A stretch of DNA of 11,645 nt, taken from contig JAUWZR010000059.1 in the NCBI GenBank assembly GCA_030615235.1, positions 1 through 11,645 on the forward strand, given 5' to 3'. Of this stretch, positions 6,029-11,645 are shown piece after piece. Under the pieces are notes generated by a model that was given only the letters and a program-made list of their open reading frames with translations, made no database searches and had not been told where the DNA came from. Both the position numbers and the translations under genes were made by a program. Positions within the stretch are counted from its first letter, which is position 1; each line of letters starts with the position of its first letter. The DNA is from Promethearchaeota archaeon. Its GTDB lineage: Archaea > Asgardarchaeota > Lokiarchaeia > Sigyniarchaeales > SOKP01.

Positions 6029-7027
6029 TCAATAACAGAAATCCCCATTATTCATTAAAATCTTTTTTGAACCATCTTTAAAGGTAACTTTTATTGTTGG
6101 TTTATAGAACAAGAAATCTCTATGAGTTATTGATTTATTTTGACCACCAACCATGTCTGTGTTATTTCCGAAGGCAATATGAGCAGTTTGAATCGCTTTT
6201 TCATCCTCAAGAAGAATTCCTCGCAATTTAGCACCTGGGTTAAGCCCTATTCCTAATTCTCCAATAACTCTTGCTTGTTCATCTAAATTGATCAACTCTT
6301 CAATTTTTTCAACTAGTTTTTGATCTTCACTTTGGATCGTAATGATTTGACCGCTTTTTACAACAATTTTTAAAGGTTTTCTTACTTTGCCTATATCGCC
6401 AATCGAACCATCACAAACAATAATACCTTCGCCTTTAGATTCAATAGGGCCGCACCATATTTCTCCACAAGGAAGATTGGAAAAATAGGGTTCTTTAGTA
6501 ATTTTTGCATCATTCGAAAAGGTACGGTCTTCAATATACAATTCGATATTTGTTCCTCCTGGTGCTTTAATTTGTGCAATTTTAGCATTCTCAAAACCTT
6601 TAATCATAGTTTCTGCATTTTTTACCATCAACTCATAATCAATGTTCATAGGTCCATCAATCAACATAGATTTAGTAATACCTGGTCCATGACCTACTCT
6701 AATTGATCTGGTGCTAAGAACTGATTTTACCCATTTAATTCTAAATGGCGTTTCTTCCGGTATTCCTTTAAATACATTAATCACAATTGTTGCTCCCTTT
6801 ACTAATTCTCTCATTTCTTTTGGCACATCTATCAATGGACGAGATTTTTCCGGTAAAAAATATAATTTTGCAGCAGATCCATACTCAATGGCAGCTTCAT
6901 AAAATGCTTCACCTACCATTTTAGTAAAATTATCTGTTATTACTAAAACAACATCATTCTTGTTCAAATTCATTACAAAAATCATTGCTTTTTGTGCTGA
7001 ACTGATCATCTTCTTTAATTTACTCAT
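6029..7027 (-). CDS. M29-type (AmpS / aminopeptidase T) metallo-aminopeptidase family protein
   Basis: A 332-residue cytoplasmic protein related to thermophilic M29 aminopeptidases (COG2309-like), which remove N-terminal residues from peptides using two metal ions. Expected metal ligands are visible: E189 in NLPCGEI, E257 in VIGELGIG, H283 in TAHIAFG, and H302/D304 in SITHRD (usually HWD). The Tyr found seven residues after the first His in characterised members is T290 here. At 332 residues it is shorter than the roughly 410-residue bacterial enzymes, mainly at the N-terminal side, as in other archaeal members I recall. It lies 77 nt downstream of the ferredoxin of the AprA-like pair on the same strand; a TATA-like element in that gap suggests a separate promoter. 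Related sequences also include ring-cleaving dioxygenases of the NicX type, so peptidase activity is probable rather than certain. Confidence 0.82.
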   Translation of the reverse strand: MSKLKKMISSAQKAMIFVMNLNKNDVVLVITDNFTKMVGEAFYEAAIEYGSAAKLYFLPEKSRPLIDVPKEMRELVKGATIVINVFKGIPEETPFRIKWVKSVLSTRSIRVGHGPGITKSMLIDGPMNIDYELMVKNAETMIKGFENAKIAQIKAPGGTNIELYIEDRTFSNDAKITKEPYFSNLPCGEIWCGPIESKGEGIIVCDGSIGDIGKVRKPLKIVVKSGQIITIQSEDQKLVEKIEELINLDEQARVIGELGIGLNPGAKLRGILLEDEKAIQTAHIAFGNNTDMVGGQNKSITHRDFLFYKPTIKVTFKDGSKKILMNNGDFCY

Positions 7028-7030
7028 TTC

Positions 7031-7035
7031 ATCAC
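7031..7035 (-). promoter_or_regulatory. Short Shine-Dalgarno element of the M29 peptidase gene
   Basis: The minus strand reads GTGAT, then GAA, then ATG. The same GTGAT with a 3-4 nt spacer precedes the rubredoxin start and the membrane-protein start at 9969, supporting it as a real ribosome-binding element in this genome. Confidence 0.45.
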
Positions 7036-7042
7036 ACAGTTT

Positions 7043-7055
7043 TTAAATTATATTA
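7043..7055 (-). promoter_or_regulatory. Possible TATA box of the M29 peptidase gene
   Basis: The minus strand reads TAATATAATTTAA about 22 nt upstream of the ATG at 7027, in the 77-nt gap after the ferredoxin gene. A second TATAAT-like element is present near 7060-7068. Confidence 0.35.
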
Positions 7056-7104
7056 TTCACATTATACCGTCAGAGGTTTATTTTGGGTTTGAAAAGCGAT
7101 TTTT

Positions 7105-7386
7105 TCAATATTTATGTTCACTTTTCCTTTTCCAATAAATTTGATTCATCAATGGGGGATTAAGCTTAATTGCATTTGGTTTTGGGCATTCCATTACACA
7201 ACAACCACAATACCAGCATTCAGTTGGGTAAAGAACGATTGGAGGTTTTTTGCGTTCTGGATTTGGGATAAAAAGATCTACTTGACATGCTTCTACACAT
7301 CTATTACACCCCGTGCATAAATTTTGGTCAAAAATTATTGGATTTACAATTCTTGATTCTTGGTCTACATAAATTTTTTTATTCAT
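7105..7386 (-). CDS. Two-cluster 4Fe-4S ferredoxin subunit, partner of the AprA-like flavoprotein
   Basis: A 93-residue electron-transfer subunit with two complete cluster motifs: C24-x2-C27-x2-C30-x3-C34 and C57-x2-C60-x2-C63-x3-C67-P, plus an extra C62 inside the second. The segment FIPNPERKKPPIVLYPTECWYCG resembles AprB and related ferredoxins that serve flavoprotein partners. Its ATG overlaps the TGA of the upstream flavoprotein as ATGA, and an AAGAGGAT Shine-Dalgarno sequence lies 8 nt before it, so translation is coupled and the two products most likely form a heterodimer. AprB of sulfate reducers is about 150 residues with a C-terminal arm that wraps AprA; this protein ends soon after the second cluster and lacks that arm. 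It could instead feed a soluble ferredoxin. Confidence 0.88.
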   Translation of the reverse strand: MNKKIYVDQESRIVNPIIFDQNLCTGCNRCVEACQVDLFIPNPERKKPPIVLYPTECWYCGCCVMECPKPNAIKLNPPLMNQIYWKRKSEHKY

Positions 7387-9341
7387 GAGATGATCCTCTT
7401 TTTTGTATATTCTTCATTATAAATTTCATAATTCTCTTTAAGAGAACCATAATAATCAATTGGGAGTTTCCCAACCTTTACTTTATTATTTTCAAGTTTT
7501 ACAGTAATAAATTTATGCCATTCAAGGGGATCCATTTCGGGGTAATCTGAACGAATAAAATGTAAATGTTTAGAACTTGCTTTACGTACTAAACAAGAAT
7601 TAATAATCAATTTTGCGTTGGTAAGTATATTAATAACCTCTAATGAGCGAATTAACTCATGGGGGTTTCGAGCGTATAAATTTGGAGCTTCTTTGGTTTC
7701 CAAATTTTCTAATAGTTTTAATCCAATATTTAAGAGTTCTCTGCTTTTAATCTCACCACAATAATTCTGCATAATTCTTGTGATGGCTAGGTTGAATTCC
7801 TTCCATCCTAATCCCTCATTTTTATTTGTAAGGGAATTTATACGTCTTCTTTCAAACTCAACTTGTTGATTGTCTAAAATTGATTGAGAGGTTTGGATTG
7901 CATAATCAGCAGCGTGCCTTCCAGCATAATAACCAGTAGCAGCAGCATGACCATTACAATCTGATGCAAATAACTGATCACCAGCTGCATAAAGTCCCTC
8001 AAGATTCGTTTTTAGCTTCCAATCATTTATTATTCCACCGGGTGTTCCAAAGAGTTGTCGTTCACGTGGGAGAAAAGAAGCTGAAGTCCATCCTTTTCCA
8101 TAACTTTGTAGCAAATCTTTCTCAGGAACAAATCCCGCTTCTTCATATCTCTGGAAGATAGGAATTCTTGATTTTCCTTCTTGCGCAACCATTAGATTCC
8201 ATATAACATTTCGCTCATGTGAAGGCATACTTGGTAAGTCCGCATAGAAAGGAAGTTTATATCCGTTTTCTAAAAGTTTCTCAACGGGTAGAGTATCTGG
8301 ACCTTGATATTCATATAAAGGGAATTCAGATTCTCCACCTCCTTTCAGAAAAAATTTTTGACCGGGTGACGGTCGATAGCGTTGAGAAACACTCTTGAGG
8401 ATATTGCCGTCTCTATCAATCCAAGGAATCTCTTTACCATCAGCATCAACCATCGAACAAGCATACCATGTATTGTGTGTATTACCAGTTCCATATGGTG
8501 GATAACTTCGATCACCCGACCACTGTCCTCTTAAAGATTTCTCCATCATTGTAAATTTAACACCCGCTTTCCAAGCCATCGCATGACCATCTCCCATACA
8601 TTGAAGTGGTCGAAATTCAGAAATACCTGGTAAGCCTAATGAAAAAAGCCATATACGTGTTGGACGAGCCATACATAATATTGTAGCTTTAGATTTGAAA
8701 ACGAAAAATCGTCCAGTTCGTCCATTCACTCCAGTAGCCCCCAAAACTTTAGATGGTTGTTTGTTTACATCCATTATCAAACTTGTTGCCATTACACGAT
8801 CATAGATTTCGACACCTAAACGCTTACATTCCTTATAAAGGGCAGGTTTAAATGTAGTTCCCCACACTCTTAAGGTAAATCTATTTTCATAATCATAAGA
8901 AAACAAAAATTGAGTTTTTTCATCTCTAAATTCAGCGCCTACAAATTCATTTCCTGTATCTCTAATTTTCCCTCCCATTTTTTCTAATTCTAAAAGACGA
9001 TCATAACCTTCTCTACACTCGATATAGTGTGAAATTCCATTATTATAGCCATTATGATCTTTTATCATTGCCATTGTCAGTTCTTCAGGGGTAACCCTTG
9101 AACACGGATTAGTAGCTGCTGATTCCCAATGATCACAACCAGATCCTCCAGCTCCACTTCTAATTGTTGCGCCTTTTTCAACTAAAGTAGTTTTCAAACC
9201 CTTTCTTGCGGCTGCAATTGCAGCCCAGCATCCTGCTATTCCACCTCCTAGAATTAAAATATCAGTGCTTACTTCTTTAATTTCATCCCATCTTAAAGGA
9301 TATGCCCATTCTAATTCTCTCAATACTAATTTTTCCTCCAT
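7383..9341 (-). CDS. AprA/FrdA-family FAD-dependent oxidoreductase, substrate unknown
   Basis: A 652-residue flavoprotein of the succinate dehydrogenase/fumarate reductase/APS reductase alpha family. The FAD-binding fold shows GGGIAG at 32-37 and VEKG at 54-57; GDGHAMAWKAG (250-260) and GLYAAGDQ (449-456) are the family's internal FAD motifs. The C-terminal helical cap (about 485-560) contains NYCGEIKSRELL, and RSDYPEMDP (597-605) matches the closing motif. The fumarate reductase signature RGEGG is absent; FLKGGGESEFP (331-341) stands there instead. Length is close to archaeal AprA (about 640), and the coupled small ferredoxin supports an AprAB-like architecture. No sat, qmo or dsr gene is in the window, so I do not call it APS reductase. 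No signal peptide or membrane segment is visible, so it is cytoplasmic. The start at 9341 lacks a clear Shine-Dalgarno sequence. Confidence 0.85.
   Translation of the reverse strand: MEEKLVLRELEWAYPLRWDEIKEVSTDILILGGGIAGCWAAIAAARKGLKTTLVEKGATIRSGAGGSGCDHWESAATNPCSRVTPEELTMAMIKDHNGYNNGISHYIECREGYDRLLELEKMGGKIRDTGNEFVGAEFRDEKTQFLFSYDYENRFTLRVWGTTFKPALYKECKRLGVEIYDRVMATSLIMDVNKQPSKVLGATGVNGRTGRFFVFKSKATILCMARPTRIWLFSLGLPGISEFRPLQCMGDGHAMAWKAGVKFTMMEKSLRGQWSGDRSYPPYGTGNTHNTWYACSMVDADGKEIPWIDRDGNILKSVSQRYRPSPGQKFFLKGGGESEFPLYEYQGPDTLPVEKLLENGYKLPFYADLPSMPSHERNVIWNLMVAQEGKSRIPIFQRYEEAGFVPEKDLLQSYGKGWTSASFLPRERQLFGTPGGIINDWKLKTNLEGLYAAGDQLFASDCNGHAAATGYYAGRHAADYAIQTSQSILDNQQVEFERRRINSLTNKNEGLGWKEFNLAITRIMQNYCGEIKSRELLNIGLKLLENLETKEAPNLYARNPHELIRSLEVINILTNAKLIINSCLVRKASSKHLHFIRSDYPEMDPLEWHKFITVKLENNKVKVGKLPIDYYGSLKENYEIYNEEYTKKRIIS
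7393..7400 (-). promoter_or_regulatory. Shine-Dalgarno site of the ferredoxin subunit, inside the upstream coding region
   Basis: The minus strand reads AAGAGGAT eight bases before the ATG at 7386, within the last codons of the flavoprotein gene. Together with the ATGA overlap it indicates coupled translation. Confidence 0.6.
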
Positions 9342-9377
9342 TGATAAACATCAGAAATAATCCTATCACATTTACTA

Positions 9378-9399
9378 AACTAAATTTATTTATTTAGTT
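9378..9399. promoter_or_regulatory. Inverted repeat upstream of the AprA-like operon, possible operator
   Basis: AACTAAAT (9378-9385) and ATTTAGTT (9392-9399) form 8-bp arms around a 6-nt centre, 37-58 nt upstream of the ATG at 9341. It overlaps or abuts AT-rich sequence that could hold the TATA box. The site could bind a dimeric regulator, but low base complexity makes chance occurrence plausible. Confidence 0.3.
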
Positions 9400-9454
9400 A
9401 TTTATTTCATCAAAAATCGTTAGAAACTAAGTAGGAAAATTATTTCCAAAGTTA

Positions 9455-9475
9455 AGAAAAAATAAAAATAAATAA
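9455..9475 (-). terminator. T-rich archaeal terminator after the glutaredoxin-like gene
   Basis: On the minus strand, starting about 20 nt past the stop at 9496, the sequence reads TTATTTATTTTTATTTTTTC. This U-rich run probably ends the transcript before the AprA-like operon promoter region. Confidence 0.5.
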
Positions 9476-9495
9476 CGAACTAAAATTAGGAGAAC

Positions 9496-9819
9496 TTATT
9501 TAACTCCAAATATTTTCTTAGCTTCCATATTTCTGAGTCCTGAGATGCCCCAGAGCTCCTTGAACCAATACTTTCCGTTCATGATTACAACTGGCGTATT
9601 TACAATACACCCATCCGCGTCACAGAAAGTTTTAAGGAAGTTATTATCGTGTAACAACTTTTGAACGAATTCTTCGTCGTCAATATCGTGCTCTATGTAT
9701 TCGACCTTGTGTTCTTTAAGCCAGCCAACTAACTCGTGACATTTGTGACAGTCTTCTTTTGTAATAATAATAGGAACTTGCATTTTGCTCATAATATTTA
9801 TAACATATCTACCCACCAT
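9496..9819 (-). CDS. Glutaredoxin-like thiol-redox protein with CHKC motif
   Basis: A small thioredoxin-fold protein, expected to reduce disulfides or carry thiol redox equivalents in the cytoplasm. The active site is C24-H-K-C27 after the strand VPIIIT; the cis-proline loop is NTPVVIMNGKYW (P76), as in glutaredoxins. Two further cysteines, C66 and C71 in FCDADGC, sit just ahead of the cis-proline and are not standard. The frame opens at 9819, but ATG codons at 9792 (residue 10) and 9783 (residue 13) are equally possible; a start at residue 10 or 13 would put the first strand at the usual distance from the N-terminus. No convincing Shine-Dalgarno sequence separates these choices. The gene is divergent from the membrane protein at 9969, 149 nt away. 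Confidence 0.8.
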   Translation of the reverse strand: MVGRYVINIMSKMQVPIIITKEDCHKCHELVGWLKEHKVEYIEHDIDDEEFVQKLLHDNNFLKTFCDADGCIVNTPVVIMNGKYWFKELWGISGLRNMEAKKIFGVK

Positions 9820-9943
9820 AAAAAAGGTTTAGCCTCTAATTAATAAAACTATGAAGTCAATATATTATGATAAATCGTAATTTTCTGAAATTTTTTTATA
9901 AATAATACCGTATTTTTCAAATTTTAGTAGTTTAAAAAAAACC

Positions 9944-9965
9944 AATTTAATATATTCGATGTGAT
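9944..9965 (+). promoter_or_regulatory. Possible TATA element and GTGAT ribosome-binding element of the membrane-protein gene
   Basis: AATTTAATATATT (9944-9956) is a TATA-like stretch and GTGAT (9961-9965) lies 3 nt before the ATG at 9969. The TATA is rather close to the start; TTTAAAAAAAACC at 9931-9943 is an alternative that would leave room for the GTGAT in a short leader. Confidence 0.35.
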
Positions 9966-9968
9966 AAA

Positions 9969-10415
9969 ATGTTAAGACTGAAAAAATCAAATGTAGTAAA
10001 AAGAGTAAAGAGTGCGCATTTTATTGGAAGGCAGTTGTCCCGGCTTAAGTTGGGCCAATCCTATTATACAATTGCGGTATCTTCCGTCAGCGCTATATCA
10101 TTAATTTCTTTAGCTTTTGAGATAAGTTTTTGGATGTTAATAGTAATATTTCCGGTGCTTTTGCTTGGAACCTTTGTAATTGGTTATTTCATGGATATTT
10201 ATAATATAAACACGATGGATAAACTAAAAGCAAATGAAATAGGGAATCGGTATCTTACTACCAGTGATTTAAAGGGCCAAGAATTTCAGCTTTTGCAAAC
10301 TGAAATCGTACTTGAAGCTCTAAAAGCAATCCAAGAAGAACGGCAATTGGATCCAAAGGATTTATTAAAGAAATACGATCTTTACTACAGAAAGTGGAAA
10401 TCTCCTTATAAATAG
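9969..10415 (+). CDS. Unrecognised two-helix membrane protein, 148 aa
   Basis: I do not recognise this family. The N-terminal 30 residues are strongly basic (K5, K6, K11, R12, K14, R21, R25, K27). Two adjacent hydrophobic segments follow, about 32-51 (YYTIAVSSVSAISLISLAF) and 53-74 (FWMLIVIFPVLLLGTFVIGYF), separated by a single tight turn around E51-I52. They should form a transmembrane hairpin with both ends in the cytoplasm by the positive-inside rule. The remaining 70 residues are charged and probably helical (105-137), ending in a basic, tyrosine-rich tail. The start at 9969 is supported by GTGAT three bases upstream. It is a single-gene unit between a divergent glutaredoxin-like gene and a convergent longin-GTPase gene. 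A membrane anchor or scaffold role is possible but unsupported. Confidence 0.7.
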   Translation: MLRLKKSNVVKRVKSAHFIGRQLSRLKLGQSYYTIAVSSVSAISLISLAFEISFWMLIVIFPVLLLGTFVIGYFMDIYNINTMDKLKANEIGNRYLTTSDLKGQEFQLLQTEIVLEALKAIQEERQLDPKDLLKKYDLYYRKWKSPYK

Positions 10416-10417
10416 GA

Positions 10418-10441
10418 ATGTAATTAGATCCTCGATTACAT
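10418..10441. terminator. Stem-loop between convergent membrane-protein and GTPase genes
   Basis: ATGTAAT (10418-10424) and ATTACAT (10435-10441) are perfect 7-bp inverted repeats with a 10-nt loop, starting 3 nt after the stop at 10415. T-rich sequence (TCTTTTATAATATTTA) follows on the plus strand. It resembles the stem-loop at 4637-4668, also between convergent genes. Confidence 0.4.
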
Positions 10442-10479
10442 ATAGATCTTTTATAATATTTAGTTGCAGTGAAGTAAAT

Positions 10480-11523
10480 TTATATTATTTGCTTTAAGAG
10501 CCAGCGAATTGCTTCAATTATTTTTTCATTTTCGCTGAGTACGTTAATGGAATAAGATTGGATCAATAACCCACACTCAGCTAATTCATTCAGTTCGAAA
10601 TTTTCGAGTATCAAATCAGGCGGTAATTCTTCTTTGTCGTGAAATTTATTGCCAATAATAAGTATTGGCATAGAATCTCCCTTATCTTGACACCTATTTA
10701 ATACTAACTGGAACATTTCAATGGTTTCTTTAATAGATTCCTTATTAGAGGCATTATAGATTAAGATAAAGCCTTGAGCATTATCTATACAATCTTCATA
10801 CAATTTAGTTCTTTCATCATCCGTATCCTCATCAATACATTCGTAGGTCAAAACTTCGATGTTATCGATTATGAAGTCGTAAATTTTACTTGACAGATTC
10901 CGTTTCATTTTATTGTTCTTATATCGGAGAAATTGAATTATTTCTAAGTTCTTTACGAGCTCAGTTTTTCCTGCGTTTATTGGTCCAAAAACATAAATTT
11001 TCTTCAAATTTCCCTTATCTAATAAGGATGTATTAATATCTATTCGAGGCATCATTTTTTCTAAATAATTTTGAAATAGGTTAAGGAATTTTTCTTTAAA
11101 TTCTTTAGATGCTATGTTGAGAATTTTCTTTTGAGTAATATGATTTTTATGACTATGTAGTAATTCTGTAAGTTCTTGAAGATTTTTAAGTTCAGAAGCG
11201 TAAGATTCTAAATCAAGGGCTTTAGATAATAAATAATTGTATACATCAGTAATTTCGTCCTTAAAGTAAGCGGCTCTAATCATATAAGTTATCATTAGGA
11301 GTTCTTTTCCCCCTCGTGCAAATTCTGAGTCAATATAGAAAATGTGATTAATAGTTTGGTACTTTCTAAAAGTAAATATAAAATTTCCTTCTTCCTCAGT
11401 GAATTCCAGAATTCTACCTAAATCGGGATGTTCTTGAGGATTTAATGGAGAACTACAATAGAGTAGGTTAGGACCCAATATTGAATCAAAATAACTTAAG
11501 CAGAGGATGACCTCTTTTGCCAT
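10480..11523 (-). CDS. Longin-like domain fused to a divergent small GTPase (Asgard-type)
   Basis: A 347-residue protein combining a trafficking-type longin-like domain with an Arf/Rag/Ras-superfamily G domain. Residues about 1-125 begin VILCLSYFDSILGPNLLY; the FDSxLGPxLxY pattern is that of longin domains in NPRL2/FLCN-type and archaeal proteins, and EFARGGKELLMITYMI (67-82) follows. A helical linker (about 100-165) leads to the G domain, with a clear P-loop G180-PINA-GKT (to T187). GFILIYNASN (251-260) is the core strand after switch II, and IIGNKFHD (289-296) is the G4 region. The DxxG of switch II is not recognisable (YECIDED), no catalytic Gln is visible, and G4 is NKFH-D instead of NKxD. 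Nucleotide binding is likely, hydrolysis uncertain. No lipidation motif or membrane segment is seen. Such fusions are a hallmark of Asgard genomes, but the partner and process are unknown. Confidence 0.8.
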   Translation of the reverse strand: MAKEVILCLSYFDSILGPNLLYCSSPLNPQEHPDLGRILEFTEEEGNFIFTFRKYQTINHIFYIDSEFARGGKELLMITYMIRAAYFKDEITDVYNYLLSKALDLESYASELKNLQELTELLHSHKNHITQKKILNIASKEFKEKFLNLFQNYLEKMMPRIDINTSLLDKGNLKKIYVFGPINAGKTELVKNLEIIQFLRYKNNKMKRNLSSKIYDFIIDNIEVLTYECIDEDTDDERTKLYEDCIDNAQGFILIYNASNKESIKETIEMFQLVLNRCQDKGDSMPILIIGNKFHDKEELPPDLILENFELNELAECGLLIQSYSINVLSENEKIIEAIRWLLKQII

Positions 11524-11550
11524 AGTAATATTAAACGAAATTTGTTTTTA

Positions 11551-11566
11551 TCTAAATTATATTTAA
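11551..11566 (-). promoter_or_regulatory. Possible TATA box of the longin-GTPase gene
   Basis: The minus strand reads TTAAATATAATTTAGA, centred about 35 nt upstream of the ATG at 11523, which predicts a leader of about 10 nt. The remaining sequence to 11645 shows no other feature I can support. Confidence 0.35.
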
Positions 11567-11645
11567 GACGTGATTAGTTTTATATCAAATGTTTTTTGCT
11601 TAAAATTACGTAGATATTAACCAACAATACGCTTAGATTTAATAA

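Noticed and set aside
7089..7108. Inverted repeat TTGAAAA/TTTTCAA overlapping the stop of the ferredoxin subunit gene
   Set aside because: The arms are only 7 bp of A/T-rich sequence and no clear T-run follows on the minus strand, so I do not call it a terminator.
7114..7320. A 68-codon plus-strand frame rich in Trp and Phe
   Set aside because: It is the antisense of the cysteine-rich ferredoxin, where Cys and Pro codons read in reverse give aromatic residues.
7383..9341. Calling the flavoprotein a true adenylylsulfate reductase or a fumarate reductase
   Set aside because: The RGEGG motif of fumarate reductases is missing, and neither the AprB arm nor any sulfate-reduction neighbour is present; family-level naming is all the sequence supports.
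1..11645. Defence system, CRISPR array, prophage or transposon
   Set aside because: No regularly spaced repeats, integrase, transposase, nuclease or toxin-antitoxin signatures were found on either strand.

Overview
The window is AT-rich, has very short intergenic spacers (none reaches 300 bases), archaeal-type TATA/BRE promoters close to start codons, and Shine-Dalgarno remnants of the GGTGAT kind. An archaeal Bat-type HTH_10 regulator and a longin-plus-small-GTPase fusion point to an anaerobic archaeon, most likely an Asgard (Lokiarchaeota-like) lineage. The Asgard placement is an inference from these protein types; no rRNA gene is present to confirm it. I see no tRNA, rRNA, CRISPR array, insertion sequence or phage gene.

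Region 1 (1-2978, all minus strand): an N-acyl-D-amino-acid deacylase cut by the left window edge, preceded on its strand by a stand-alone 46-residue rubredoxin and an NAD(P)H:rubredoxin reductase-like flavoprotein that carries its own C-terminal rubredoxin domain. The last two are 16 nt apart and form a clear operon.

Region 2 (3102-6022): a plus-strand ferredoxin-type protein with an internal 28-residue tandem duplication, a plus-strand CbiX-like chelatase, a minus-strand HTH_10 regulator, and a divergently transcribed plus-strand iron-sulfur flavoprotein. A stem-loop with 10-bp arms sits between the convergent chelatase and regulator genes and probably terminates both.

Region 3 (6029-9341, all minus strand): an AprA/FrdA-like flavoprotein overlapping a two-cluster ferredoxin by ATGA, then an M29-type aminopeptidase. 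The flavoprotein and ferredoxin look like two subunits of one oxidoreductase whose substrate I cannot name; no sulfate-reduction partner genes are in view.

Region 4 (9496-11645): a glutaredoxin-like CxxC protein (minus), an unrecognised two-helix membrane protein (plus), and a 347-residue longin-GTPase fusion (minus).

Taken together, seven of the twelve genes are electron-transfer or thiol-redox proteins (rubredoxin, rubredoxin reductase, two ferredoxin-type proteins, iron-sulfur flavoprotein, AprA-like flavoprotein, glutaredoxin). Two more (D-aminoacylase, M29 peptidase) suit peptide and amino-acid catabolism. This fits an anaerobe living on peptides with oxygen or sulfur detoxification capacity. 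The most noteworthy items are the longin-GTPase fusion with degenerate G3/G4 motifs and the tightly coupled AprA/ferredoxin pair.
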